From: Acanthococcus lagerstroemiae
Lineage: Eukaryota; Arthropoda; Insecta; Hemiptera; Eriococcidae
Direction of reading: 5' to 3'
NCBI GenBank assembly: GCA_031841125.1
Contig: CM063108.1
Coordinates: forward strand, 7,981,683 to 8,045,682
DNA length: 64,000 nt
Each line of letters begins with the position of its first letter. Within the stretch, counting starts at the first letter, position 1. Positions 12,522-23,145 of the stretch are shown here, one piece after another. Below the pieces are notes generated by a model. That model made no database searches, was not told the DNA's origin, and worked only from the letters and a program-made list of their open reading frames with translations. A program made the position numbers and the translations under genes.

Positions 12522-12593
12522 GGGCCATTATAATAAAACTTGGTTACAAAATAACCGTCGGTTATTCTTAACCAAGTTTTATAACACTGGCCC
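12522..12593. mobile_element. 72-bp piggyBac-type MITE with TTAA target duplication
   Basis: TTAA lies at both sides (12518-12521 and 12594-12597). The ends begin GGGCCA and pair as a near-complete hairpin: GGGCCATTATAATAAAACTT on the left against GGGCCAGTGTTATAAAACTT read from the right, then GGTTA and AATAACCG on both arms. TTAA duplication is the piggyBac signature; the element has no coding capacity. It interrupts LINE-C between its LLKNAREVV and YEDGEVP segments. Confidence 0.8.
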
Positions 12594-13054
12594 TTAAAAA
12601 ATTGAAATAAATTAATTTGCAGGATGTATGAGGATGGAGAAGTACCAATAAATTTCCAGAAAAGCAGATTGGTTATTATCCTTAAAAAATCAGGAACAAG
12701 CCAATGTGAGGAATATTGAAATATATACCTTCGCATGAATGAAAGATTTTAGCAAGGGCAGGAAACAAGAGAATACAAAGTAAAATAAAAGAAATGGTGG
12801 GAGAAAATCAGTTTGGATTCAAAAAAAGTAGAGGAACTAGGAAGCAATTCTCTGTTCGAGCTTTTACTAGAAAAAATACAGCAAAAAGGTTTAGATACAC
12901 ATTTAGCATTCGTATAGGTTTGGAAACATCTTTTTATATTGTTGAATGGTCAGAAATGTTTCAAGTAGTGAAGAAGATAAGAGTTAAGTATTGTGGCGAA
13001 CGATCCCGAACATTCAAGATAAGCAAAGAAAGATCGACACGTTTCGAACAGCAG

Positions 13055-13633
13055 AATAGAAGTTGATAAAAGAGTTACGTGGAAAGACCACATTAAAAAT
13101 AAGCGAAGTGAGATGATTCACAGGTTTTATAAATTTAACTGGCTTACTGGAAGAAATTCCAAATTATCACTTGAAAATAAGTTGCTAATATATAAACTGG
13201 TTTTTAAGCCAATCTGGCTCTATGGCATCGAAATCTGGGGAACAGCTAGCCCCAGTAATATTGAAATTATTCAACGCGCTCAGAATAAAATACTAATGTC
13301 CATCGTCAATCCGCCGTGGTTTACCAGGATCGCAGAAATTCACGAATATACCGGATTTTCATTCGTGAAGGATGAAATCGCTCGACAAGCTGAAAAACAT
13401 CGTAGCCGCCTGGAATCTCACACCAACCACCTAGCTATAAATCTATTGGATAATAGCCAGGATACTCGTCGTTTAAAAAGGAAGAAGATTCTTGATTTGT
13501 AATTGTAAGAGTCGCAGCCACTGGGCTATTTAGACTCAATCGTTAATTTTTAATATCAGAAATACCAATTAATGTTATGTTACAGATCGTGGTAAATAAA
13601 TAAATATTAATTTAAAAAAAAAAAAAAAAAAAA
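13055..13633 (+). mobile_element. Jockey-clade LINE 3' end with poly(A), nested in the solo LTR
   Basis: A 5'-truncated element encoding the RT thumb and C-terminal region: TWKDHI, then NWLTGRNSKLSLENKLLIYK, KPIWLYGIEIWGTAS and IEIIQRAQNKIL, ending at TAA 13500-13502 in the style of Drosophila Jockey. About 110 bp of 3' UTR with AATAAA-like motifs and a poly(A) run (about 13614-13633) follow. The open frame from 13113 to the stop is unbroken, suggesting a younger insertion than its host LTR and LINE-C. No clear target duplication was resolved. Confidence 0.8.
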
Positions 13634-13669
13634 CGAGAGCGATAAGGAGTTTCGCCGATAACGGCGGGG

Positions 13670-13679
13670 TATAAAAAGG
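13670..13679 (+). promoter_or_regulatory. TATA box of the solo LTR
   Basis: TATAAAAAGG follows a GC-rich stretch (GCCGATAACGGCGGGG) and is about 30 bases before a TCTAGTTTGA initiator-like site. This is the likely LTR promoter; activity is not shown by sequence. Confidence 0.5.
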
Positions 13680-14685
13680 CCGCTGGCCGTCGCCGTGGAG
13701 TCTAGTTTGATATGCGATAAACTGTGCGTTTTCAAAGCGATTTAGCTACTATTTTCGTGCGTTTGTATTAGTGTGGCATTAAAAGTTCTCAGTACGTGTT
13801 TTCGTGCGTTTTTCGGCGCGAATTTCGTTACAGTATCAAGAAAGAAGAGTAATATGGAACTTATATAAGGATCCACAAGCTCGAATATAAAGAGAATGTG
13901 AAGTGAGAGAAGCGAAAATTCAAAAAAGAGCGAGACAAGTTTGCTATTTGTTACCAGTATTGTTTAACCTCTCTATAGAAAAAGTAATTGAAGAAATGAA
14001 TGAAAGGAAATCAGGTGTGAAAATACAGGGAGAGGAGGTTAGAATGATAAGGTTTGTAGATGACATTGCTACATTGGGAAAAAGTAAAGAAAAACTGGAG
14101 AAAACTTCGAAAAAGTTGGGTGGAAAAGTGAAAATAAAATGAAGATGAATGAGAATAAAGCAAAATTATTGATGGTAGTCAGTAGATGGGACAGAATCCA
14201 ATAAATATGGAAACAGGAAGTGAAAAGTGAAGGAGGTAATGGAATTTAAATATTTCGGTAGTCTGATAACGCAAGCAATAACAGCGAGAGGAAGGTGCAA
14301 GAAGTGCATTCACACCAGGCCCGGATTTTTCCAAAGGCCCATGCGGAATCAAGAAAAATTACAGGCCCTTCAGAAAAATTGCGGACCCAAAAGAAAACAC
14401 AATTTTTTAGGGATGGCCAAGAAAAGTAAGACGACCACCAGAGGCAAGTTCCTAACTGAATAAGAAAAACTTTAAGATTAAAAAACACAAAAATATTGCG
14501 CGCTCGGCTCTCGCCGTCACTGAAAAATGGTAGAAATAAAACAGAAATAAAAGAGCTTCAAATAGAAGACATATTTAAGGCAAATATAGATTTAGAAGCA
14601 AGAGTATTATGTTGTAAGGATATGAGACGTAGACAATAAGAACACAAGAAAGAAAAAAAGATAGAAGCTTTGGAAATGTGGTGTA

Positions 14686-15264
14686 CAGTAAGACCTCACT
14701 AAGACAAACCCTCTGCAAAACTGTAAGAGGGAAACCTCTGTACCCGGAAAACGTAAGCGTTTTAATCTCTCCAACCTCACTAGTACGGAAATAAACGCAT
14801 CAATCGCAATGTGTTTTGTGCCATTGACGTACAAGACATGGCTTTCTTTGATAATTGCTTGGCTACTGATGAAGAAATAACAGAGGCCTGCGCGCGCAGA
14901 GCGAGTGAGGAAGAAGAGGAAGTCAATGACCTGTGAAAGTAAAGAGCTTTACAGAAGCTCTCGCAGCGCTATCTGATCTTCAGCCATTTGCAGCTGAACG
15001 CAAAACTGCACCGAGTTTCTACAGAATCTTATGGTCGCTGAGGAGTCCATTACCCGAAACAATACACAGAATAGTATTCAAAAATCAATAGAAGATTACT
15101 TTCGAGCTGTACCTCGTACATGATGTACTTACCGGTACTTATACTGTTCGTTATATTAAAGTACATACCTAAACATTTTTTTCGTCCCTCTTCATAACGG
15201 AAACCCCATGAAACAGGAAAAAATGTCCGGTCCGAATGGGTTCCATCTCAGTGAGGTTTTACTG
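14686..15264 (+). mobile_element. Tigger/pogo-type non-autonomous element, 579 bp, TA duplication
   Basis: Termini are CAGTAAGACCTCACTAAGAC on the left and, read from the right, CAGTAAAACCTCACTGAGAT, each flanked by TA (14684-14685 and 15265-15266). The interior retains the C-terminal end of a Tigger/jerky transposase (DEEITEACARRASEEEEEV near 14870, a serine-proline rich stretch, then SIQKSIEDYFRAV near 15090, the usual tail pattern) but none of the catalytic core. It is therefore an internal-deletion derivative. It interrupts LINE-C between MWC and IQRMMEI. Confidence 0.85.
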
Positions 15265-15314
15265 TATTCAGAGAATGATGGAAATCATGTTTTGGGAGCT
15301 TGAAGGCAAAATTG

Positions 15315-15500
15315 CAGATTTTTTGCGAATAATCCTATGTTAAATTTGACCTCCCCTCCCTCGGCAGCACCGCCTCAAATTTGTTCTTCGATTTTATGAA
15401 AATTTTTGCTGGCCGGTTTTTTGACTAAAAAACGAACAAGTTTAACTTCTAGGAGCAGAACCTTCCAAAAACTGCCAAATTTTGTACCACGCTATAGGAA
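15315..15500 (-). repeat. repeat D, reverse copy
   Basis: Contains ATCCTATGTTAAATTTGACC and a GGAAACAAGTTAAGCACTGG-like end, the reverse complement of the signature at 20605 and 41745 (GTCAAGTTTAACATAGGAT). It directly follows the end of LINE-C and may be what truncated it. Confidence 0.5.
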
Positions 15501-17045
15501 ACAAGTTAAGCACTGGATTTGGCCTGTTTCGACACAATTATAAAGAATGAGCTACGAAGAGTAGATAATGACGGATACAAAGCGTAAATCCTCCACAGGA
15601 GCGAGAAAAGTGAAGAGACACAACATATGTACTATCGATGAAGGTGGGGCGTCTGGCTGTGCACGCGCGCCAAATTGGCCCCAGAACTCCGCACCCCCTA
15701 TCCCAGAATTACTTCGATTGGGCCTGCGTCAGGATAGGAAATGCTTCGGCAGTACATATACTAAAATTGGAACGATACAGAGATACAGACGCAACATACT
15801 AGTCGAGAGATTAATGAATATCTCATCATCACAACTCATATCGATACGTCGACACCCGAGGGACACTCCAGGAGAAGGGATGCTCCGTTACATGTCGAGG
15901 ATTGCAACTGGACGGAAAACAGGGCCTCGTACGCGGCGACGACGACTGCCGATGCGCCGCTATCCGATAATTTGAGCCCGAAAAGCGAGCTCGTAAATAT
16001 CGGCGATGTGAGGAATGCGAACGTATCGAATTTGCGACCAGATACATGGTGTACCATTAATTTACAGCGTGTATAGCTGTCACCGAGTGCACGTCCGCGT
16101 TGGGAAACAATCGATTTTTTCGGTCGTACGATGGTAATTAAACGAGTGAGATAATTAAAATACTAAACCGTTTCATTTTATTAACTATTCACGAGAAGAG
16201 AGGTTAAAACAGTTATACGACGTTTACGAAAAGAAGGAAAGAGAAAAAAAAAGAACCAGTTCCTCTCTTTAAAATACGAGTCTTCTTCCCTCTTCCTCAT
16301 CATCGCCACTTGTTCATTGTTTCTGTTAAACGTTGCACGCTGTATGGTTCGACGGTAACGAACGGTTCGCCAAAAAATATTATTGAAAATAAATAAAAAT
16401 TATACGATTTGGTTCGAATTATGGCGTTCGGACAGGTCATTCGTTGTCGACGATGATGGTTAAGCACTCTCGACCGTAATTCGTCTTCCCGTTAACGCCG
16501 ATGACGGTGGTGACCGACGGGCAGGCGGCGCGTGTGCGATCTGAGAACCACCAATGCTCTTTCCTCGCCTCGGGTCGCATATGCTCCGTGTCATTAACTC
16601 GTAAGGCACGCAGATGAGTGCTTAAACATGCACCGAGAGGCTTCAATGGATATGCGAGAAGACGACATCGACACGCCGCAAATGCGGAATACGACTGAGT
16701 CATCGGAAGCGTTCGCGGTAATTAGTCAGTATAGGCGAATTAGACACGAGAAATGCGATTTAAAAAATATTTTCAGCAAACAGACGGCCGATCCTTTTCG
16801 TAATCAATTAAAACTCTTTACCTAACATCTTAAGTCCTCAGTCCCCTCACATCCAGTCTATGCTCCTCTTCATTACCCACTTTGACATCCTACATCTCCT
16901 GTAATCTCCCAAAATGTAAGGTGCATAGCCCCCAGTATAGCTACGGCCACAAAGAACACGTTCTTCCCGCGAACCTTGCAGTACTCATAGTGGTGTAAAT
17001 GTCTGAAGTCGAACCCCCAGATCAGAAACCTTATTTTCCCCAATG
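15500..17045. other. unassigned, CG-containing DNA
   Basis: No recognisable gene. A 135-residue open frame (15568-15975, +) has a skewed basic composition and no motif; I do not call it. About 16430-16700 is moderately GC-rich. Nothing repetitive was matched elsewhere in the window. Confidence 0.4.
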
Positions 17046-17049
17046 GATA

Positions 17050-17465
17050 TGATCTAATCTATCTGAACACAGCTTCGGTGACTCGCAACGCTAGTAACAT
17101 TTTTCATTCCACTCGATTTCAGTTCAGTATAACTGAACTTACTTTTACACCCGAGCAGGCCCGTGGCCAGGATTCTTTAGAAGAGGGGGCTCACTGGGGG
17201 TTTGCCAAAGACATCCAACTTGTGAATTTTTTTAACAAGAAGAGAGACAGAGACAGAGAGCGAGAGAGAGGGGGGTGGAGGGTATGGAAATTCAATATTG
17301 TGACAATGCGAATTATTGTATACTAGCGTTTAAGTCACCAAGAATTTCCTGCTGTACTCCATGGTTCCGCCACGCCTGAAATAAGGTACAGAGGTGTAAA
17401 TGTCTGAAATCAAACCCCCTGATCAGAAACTTATTTCTGCCCGTGGACACGACCCACACTGGGGG
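17050..17465 (+). repeat. dispersed repeat F, unit 1
   Basis: Shares with 19865-20235, in the same order: a CTAATCTATCTGAACACAGC block, GACTYGCAACGCT, TTTCAGTTCAGT, GAGCAGG, AGAATTCTTTAGAAGA, GAGAGAGA, the exact CAATATTGTGACAATGCGAA with TTATTGTATACTAGCGTTTAAGT, and the closing AACCCCCTGATYAGAAAC. It has no coding capacity. Confidence 0.7.
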
Positions 17466-17824
17466 AAATCGTGATTCTAGGCGGCCAAAACCTAATTACA
17501 CGGCTTTTTCAATGTTTGATTGGTTCCAAGTCAAAATTTTACTTTAACTTGTGCGTAGAAACACTTCCTTTCCTTCCAGTGGTCAGTCCCTATATACAAG
17601 GTGTCCTCTTGGTCCTCTTCACAAGTAACATATATAGGGTCTCACAACTTGAATCAAAAATGCAACAAATTTATATGGAATTCGTTTAAATGGATAATTT
17701 TTTTGTACAACTTCACTTCCTTTTGTGATCAATATTACTTGATTAAAATTTTAGCTACGAGGAAAAATATGTTTCATACGGTCATTTTAGACTAAATAAA
17801 AACTTGCATACTTTAAAACCTGAG

Positions 17825-18083
17825 CAAAGACGGTTTTACCCTGTAGGCCCTGTAGGCATGGGCCTACAGCGGCAAATTTCTGAAGGCGGCAATTTTTGCG
17901 TGTTTTTTTTTTTTTTTAGTATTAATTCAGTACTTACACAAAAAATACCGCTCCACTTTTAAAATTTTCGTACATGTAATGATTAAAAATGGTTCAGTTC
18001 AGTAGTTGTAAACAGAAGAAACGACAAAATTTGGGCGGCAAAATTTTTTGGCCTACAGCGGCAAAATATTAAAACAGTCTCTG
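17825..18083. mobile_element. hAT-type MITE, 259 bp
   Basis: Ends are CAAAGACGGTTTTA and, from the right, CAGAGACTGTTTTA, each followed inward by CTGTAGGCC and GGCGGCAAA blocks. Flanking octamers are AACCTGAG (17817-17824) and AACATGAG (18084-18091), a 7/8 match fitting the 8-bp hAT duplication. No coding sequence. Confidence 0.75.
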
Positions 18084-18641
18084 AACATGAGCAGGAATAT
18101 AGCGTTGGATGAATCAGTAAAGACAAGCAAGAATTTTATCATAAAATACAAACAGGACTATAATTTACAACAATTTTGGGATCAGCATCTCAATATAGTT
18201 ACACAAATTTGAAAGATCGTTTCAAAATTAAAACTGAAGCAAAAACTGAGTAGGTAATCACTGAAAAAAAAAAAAAAAAGAAGTTTTAATAATTATTAGA
18301 GATATTTTTTCACCTTGATTACTTTGAGCAGGCTACCCAATATCCTTAAAAAATATTAGTTTCGTTCTATTTGCAAAACAAAGGGCGAGCTGGAACTGTT
18401 AGGGTTCAGTCAACTTCTAATACAAATCAGAACAAAACCAGAACTAAAACCTAAGTTCTGAGGAACTTTTCTTATTTACATTTGATCAAAAAGAACGCAC
18501 AAATCATCTAATCCAAGGTAAATAGAATCAAACATGAAAGGTGAAATGAACAAATAACAAGAACTGAGAACCTAGACCCCAGTTTTACCAAGTTGATAAT
18601 AATAGAAAACTCAAGTAGTGATATCCGTAATACCACAATAC

Positions 18642-18927
18642 CAGGGACGTACCGTAGAGTGTCTCGGGGGGGGGGGGGGGGGGGAGGAAATTGTGGGAGT
18701 TCCAACTCAACTCAACATTATCAAGTATCGAGGCAAAGAAAAAAAAAGTGTAACTTGTTGGATTTCTCCAACTTCTTAACTCAATTCCCAGGTATCAGAG
18801 CAAAAAAAAAAAATTCTTTGACTCTTTGGATTTTCCTAACTCCGCCTGACTGAAATGGTGAATTTTCCCAACTGCTGAAGAGGAAATTCCTGAGGAGAGG
18901 GGGAGTGGCCACCCCCTCCCCCATTGG
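18642..18927. mobile_element. possible hAT-type MITE containing a 20-base G run
   Basis: Starts CAGGGACGTACCGTAG and has a G-run (about 18665-18684) near the left end and a C-rich stretch near the right end. Flanking octamers CACAATAC (18634-18641) and TACAATAC (18928-18935) match 7/8. The right terminus ends CCCATTGG rather than in a mirror of the left, so terminal symmetry is weak. The same left end occurs at 34735. Confidence 0.4.
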
Positions 18928-18987
18928 TACAATACACTGGATACGCGCATAACACCAGGGCGCACATCTCATGCGTGACCCTTCATA

Positions 18988-19298
18988 TTAAGACCCACCT
19001 AGGTGTGTCAACATCGGTTTTCTCTAGAATTGCGATTAAAATGCCCCCCCCCCCCAATGGTAATAATTGAGCTATGTTCACATTAATTATGCAGCTCGGT
19101 TTTGAACACAGAAACCACAGTTCGCTGCATGTAAGTGGGTTTTGACACACTAGGAGGGTTTCAACATGGATGTGTTTTTGGAGCGTTTTATAACGTCTCG
19201 TAAAGTGGGACAAGTCCCAGGTGAAAGAACACGTCTCCTACATTCCTAAACACCCAAAAAGTGAAAACTGATTTTTTGACACACTAGGTGGGTTTTAA
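18988..19298. mobile_element. TA-flanked MITE, 311 bp
   Basis: Left end TTAAGACCCACCTAGGTGTG and right end, reverse complemented, TTAAAACCCACCTAGTGTGT, both bordered by TA (18986-18987 and 19299-19300). A third internal copy of GACACACTAGGAGGGTTT lies at 19143. No coding capacity; TA duplication fits Tc1/mariner-type mobilisation. Confidence 0.65.
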
Positions 19299-19864
19299 TA
19301 TCGAGGGTCTTGCTGCGTTCCACATCGTTCGTCATTATTTCCTCATTTTCTCTGAAAGTCGCAAACGGTCGCAGCTGAATTATGGTACATAGGATCGTTG
19401 GATGAATGTTCAAAGAATAAAACTAATTTAGCATTTTCGGATCGAGTTGGATCAGGGTTTTTCCTGTCCATAAAGAGAAGGCATTTGGTGGGGCACAATG
19501 AACAGTAATGTTGAACTTAATATTTATTTTGAGGTTAGAAACGTGAAGTTTCTTTTACAAAGAACTCATTCAAATTGAACTGTATTTATCAAGGAATAAA
19601 AATAAAAACATAAAAAAATTATACGTCAAGTTCTGGCTTCAGTATCGTCATTTGAAACTACCCTTCATTTCATCATTTTTTAAAACAGTGTACTTAAATT
19701 TTGAAATGTTCAAATTGATATCCAGCTCTGCATTCAAATAATATTTTTGGGGAGATGAGTTCTGCTGTTTTTAGGTCATTTGATATTGAAGAATAATTAT
19801 TTCCCCCATTTATGTAAATTTGGCTCGCTTCATTTTATGGAGTTTTGGCTGCCTAAAACCAGCA

Positions 19865-20235
19865 TTTTGCCCAGTGTGCGACCTAACCTATCTGAACGTA
19901 GCGTCGGCGACTTGCAACGCTCGTACCATTTTCCATTTCGCTTGATTTCAGTTCAGTTTACGTCTGAGCAGGACCGTAGCGAGAATTCTTTAGAAGAAGG
20001 GGCTAACTGGAGGCTTTCCAAGGACATCAAACGTATAAATTTTTTCTAACAACAAGAGAGAGAGAGAGGGGGGAGTAGGGAAATTCAATATTGTGACAAT
20101 GCGAATTATTGTATACTAGCGTTTAAGTTACCACGAATTTCCTGCGATACTCCATGTTTCCCTCACACCTGAAATGAGGTGTAGAGATGTAAGTGTCTGA
20201 AAATGAACCCCCTGATTAGAAACCTTGTTTTTGCC
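19865..20235 (+). repeat. dispersed repeat F, unit 2
   Basis: Near-collinear with 17050-17465: CCTATCTGAACGTAGCG, GACTTGCAACGCTCGTACCA, the GAGAGA run, CAATATTGTGACAATGCGAA, and the closing AACCCCCTGATTAGAAAC. It is followed at once by unit 3, giving a head-to-tail pair. Confidence 0.7.
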
Positions 20236-20470
20236 CATGAACACGACTTGACTTATCTAAACACAGCATTGGTGACTAGCAACGCTCGTACCATTTTCCA
20301 TTTTGCTTGATTTCAGTTCAGTTTACGCCTGAGTAGGCCAAGAGCCAGAATTCCTTGAAAGAGGGTGCTCAAAAGGGCATTGCAAGACATCCAACCATGA
20401 AATTTTTCTAAAGAAGTGAGAGAGCTGGTAGGCAATTCATTGATGACAATCGAAACTGGTTGTAACGCGT
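20236..20470 (+). repeat. dispersed repeat F, unit 3 (shorter)
   Basis: Begins CTTATCTAAACACAGCATTGG and GACTAGCAACGCTCGTACCA, keeps TTTCAGTTCAGTTTACGCC, then loses most of the central block and joins repeat D at the GCGTTTAAGTCACCA site. A second repeat D copy at 41588 has the same junction, so F and D are parts of one longer element. Confidence 0.65.
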
Positions 20471-21040
20471 TTAAGTCACCATGAATTTTTGAGTTCGTGT
20501 ATGGTATGTATTAAAATAATTTAAATGTTTTGCTCCCAGTGACCAAACTTGTTCTCTAGACGAAATTTTTTTGAAAACGAACAATGTTGAAGGATTACAC
20601 CAGAGGGGAGGAGTCAAGTTTAACATAGGATTCTAGCTTAGGAAATCTCTGCAATTTTGCTTTGATTTTTTTAAAACATCGAGTTCGACCGACAACATTG
20701 ATGTAACTATAAAAAATTGTTCTTATTAAAGTAAAAATGATGTACCTACCAAAAATTTCGAGAAAAAAAAGAAGAAAAACTTGATGCAAGATCAATGGCC
20801 TCTATTGAACTTGGGAAAAAGTACAAACATCGAATGTAACAGACCACACAATTCAAATATAATCTTACAACTGATGGTTTACTTGATCTTCAGAAGAGCT
20901 AACTTAATTTATAAAATTTTTTGATCAAACCCCCATTCTGAAGGCCCCTCTGAGGGGGCAGAACCTAAAAATTACAGATAATGCTATTAATTATATCAAA
21001 AATAGGGTTCCGTGAGCCGCTGAATCCGTTTTTAAGATTT
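20465..21040 (+). repeat. repeat D, long forward copy
   Basis: Collinear with 41588-42775 apart from a LINE insertion there: GAGTTCGTG, TTTTGCTCCCAGTGACCAAA, GAACAATGTTGAAGG, a G-rich patch, AAGTTTAACATAGGATT, GATCAATGGCCTCTATTGA, AGTACAAACATCGAATG, then CCCATTCTGAAGGCCCCTCT and GCAGAACCTAAAAATTA. No coding sequence is seen. The family is unknown to me. Confidence 0.7.
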
Positions 21041-21329
21041 TTTTAACTGTAACTCCCACCAATAATGGTCCACAGGAGGTGGAGACGGGAGAACTTCAAG
21101 ATCAAAGATATTTCACAAATAATTTAGCGTTTCCAAAATCTGAGTAGACAATCACTTTCACGGTTATATTCAGTTCCGGCATCAGTGACGTTCAAAGTTC
21201 AAAAAAATATACACTTTTCACCACGAATTTAACAGAAGTTACTGACCTCTGATTTAACTTTTTCTGAAAATGCTCGGTAGATACTTCATCATTACACTAA
21301 TGAGAACGATTTTTTATGGTCAAATCAAT

Positions 21330-21530
21330 TTTTTCGACCGATTTAAAGGTCTTGGAAGCTTCAAATCAAAAATGGCAAATGTGGAATCCAATGTTACACT
21401 TGACCTCTCTCTCCTAGCGGAACCCCTCAAAATTGTCCGATTTAAATAGAAAGGCTGGTGGGTTTTTTGACCTGAGGAACAAGTCTAGCCACTGGGAGCA
21501 AACAAAACATTTCAAAAACGGCAAACTAAG
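21330..21530 (-). repeat. repeat D, partial inverted copy
   Basis: Contains GAGGAACAAGTCTAGCCACT and GGGAGCAAACAAAACATTT, the reverse complement of the 20520-20570 block, plus a degraded form of the TTAACATAGGATT signature near 21395. It forms an inverted pair with the 20465-21040 copy. Confidence 0.6.
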
Positions 21531-21779
21531 GACCGCCCTAATATGTATGGAAAACTTTAACGTGCAAATATTTCTAAGGGTATCATTAATCCCTCCTCTG
21601 TATCCATGCTGCTGTAACAAAGAATTAAGAAATTATCCGTACAAAATCTTCACGGCTTTTTCCGTAATCGCGCATTGGGCAGGTACTTGCAGTCCTCTAG
21701 AATATTGAATGTATGCCTTTTAAAAAAACGTCGTATCTACGAGGGTCGGAAATTTCTCTTATCAATACGGCAGCAGACT

Positions 21780-23145
21780 GCAGTCGCGCAGGGCGCAGCA
21801 AATGGCAACCACTGAATTCGTCTCGGGGAATCGTATCGGGGGGAACGTTATGGTTTTCGAGTGTGTCGGGGGAGCGTCACGGTTTTCGCTCAAGTATACC
21901 CATGGCTGGAAGAAAGTGGAAATGTCAACCACTGAACTGAATCGTCACCATGAAGAGCTAAAGAACTGTGAGCTGAAAAGGAGAAGAGAAAAGAAAAAGA
22001 ACTGTAGACGGGTTATTCTTCAAAAATATTGATATTTCAGGTATGTTTTTTCGTGGAGGAAAGTAAGGGATATTTGAACTTTTTTTGATGGAAGTCGTTA
22101 AGAGGCGTTTTGTACAACATATTGGTAAGACTGGGCCGACAGTGAAAGGATTTTTTATTTTGGCGTGACAATCAAAATGATGAATACCATGCCGAAGAAC
22201 ACATGAAAAAGTCCATGCCGAAACGCCGAAAGACAATAGCGAACAAAAAGTGTTCTGCCATCGATCAGTAGATTCCAAAACAAAAAATTACCTATATGGA
22301 GGGTTAATAAAGGCAAACTAACCCATTAATTAGATGTAATTAATTTTGGATGATGAATGTCTACCATTGCATAAAGATGACCATACCGAATGACACTTTT
22401 TTTTAATTCTTAATTTTAGACAATAATACGCAAATGCACGTGTCTCATCATTAAAAAAAATAAATAAAAAAAATAAATAAAATAAAAAAAAGGTTTGATA
22501 TGCGGACCGTATTGCTCTGATAAGAATATACAATTTAACCATTCATTGCGACGAAAAAATATTGAAACTCCTGTTTTGTGATTGGTTGAAAATTAGCCAT
22601 GCCGATAGATAAAAAATCGAGGGACAATTTTCAAAGCTGGCCATACTGACTTCCACCTGTGAAGATACGATTACAATGTTACCTTGTGATTTCTATATCC
22701 ATTTAAAGTAGCACTACGTTCTCAGTTTGTTTGAATATACAGCTTGAAAATTTAGGAGAAAAAAATAATAAACATTTTTCGAGGGACAGCCATGCCGACG
22801 GGCATTTTTAGCATACTCGTATTTATTCCAATTTTGACTCATTAAAAGTGGATCAGATTTTCTTCTGAAAGCTTGAAAAAGTAAAATTGAGTCATATCTA
22901 TCAACGAAAAAAAAACAACCTGTATCATTAATAGCTTGTGGGATAACTGCTGGGGACTGAAATATCAACATTTTCGAAGAATAACCCAATCGCGCAGGGC
23001 GCAGCAAAGATCAAGATCAATGAGCACATGGCTGGAGTTACAGTTTTCGATTAGATATACCCATGGCTAGAAAAAAACATGAATTTCCATGGAAATGTCA
23101 ACCACTGAATTCACGTCGGGGAAGCGTCCCGGGGGGGGGGCGTTA
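21780..23145 (+). repeat. repeat E, forward array, interrupted by a 978-bp TIR element
   Basis: Unit pieces are TCGCGCAGGGCGCAGCAAA, (G)TATACCCATGGCTRGAAGAA, AATGTCAACCACTGAAYT and CGTCGGGGAAGCGTC. They occur at 21783-22009 and 22988-23145, with 22010-22987 inserted between ACTGTAG and TCGCGCAGG. The array also occurs reversed at 39400-39870. It does not encode an evident protein. Confidence 0.7.
22010..22987. mobile_element. TIR element, 978 bp, with repeated CCATGCCGA motifs
   Basis: Left end GGGTTATTCTTCAAAAATAT and, read from the right, GGGTTATTCTTCGAAAATGT, then TTGATATTTCAG on both sides: about 32 bp of inverted repeat. The interior is AT-rich and non-coding but carries at least six same-strand copies of CCATRCYGA (about 22190, 22213, 22382, 22596, 22642, 22789). 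Its ends interrupt repeat E. I see no convincing target duplication and cannot assign a superfamily. Confidence 0.7.

Larger units (their letters stand above)
12992..13832 (+). mobile_element. solo LTR with 4-bp TSD, itself split by a Jockey fragment
   Basis: The insertion starts TGTGGCGAACG and ends TTTCGTTACA, with GTAT on both sides (12988-12991 and 13833-13836). Removing it makes the host LINE-C frame read through. TG..CA ends and a 4-bp TSD fit a Ty3/Gypsy LTR. No internal retroviral-type genes are present, so it is a solo LTR. Its own length is only about 260 bp because 13055-13633 is a nested Jockey fragment. The right part carries a TATA box (13670). Orientation is taken from the TATA box. 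Confidence 0.7.
12375..15290 (+). pseudogene. LINE-C copy 1 (endonuclease/RT LINE), cut by four insertions
   Basis: This is a decayed non-LTR retrotransposon RT. Pieces in order: the pre-RT region (VDEIGSELLKNA, about 12465-12510); YEDGEVPINFQKS and ENQFGFKK (12620-12840); the post-motif-A segment VVKKIRVKY (12965-12990); RVIWNLYKD and the GRQG-equivalent RARQVC (13846-13950); a degraded catalytic box FVDDI (about 14052) where families have F/YADD; EFKYFGSLIT (14240); a broken LYGYETWTI region with two stops (14608-14650); and ALEMWC continued by IQRMMEI after an insertion (14665-14685 and 15267-15285). Frames rejoin exactly across the insertions at 12522-12593, 12992-13832 and 14686-15264. 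A fourth interruption, about 14300-14540, is foreign or rearranged sequence of unknown type. The same family occurs at 35690-39160 (minus) and as an endonuclease domain at 56706-57397. Clade within the LINEs is not certain. Confidence 0.8.

Noticed and set aside
13614..13850. Head-to-tail tandem Jockey elements, with the GC-rich TATA region as the 5' end of a second copy
   Set aside because: The TATA region ends exactly at TTACA before the GTAT duplication, so it is the second half of the LTR and not a second Jockey.
15568..15975. 135-residue plus-strand open frame
   Set aside because: Basic, low-information composition, no domain, no start context or splice support.
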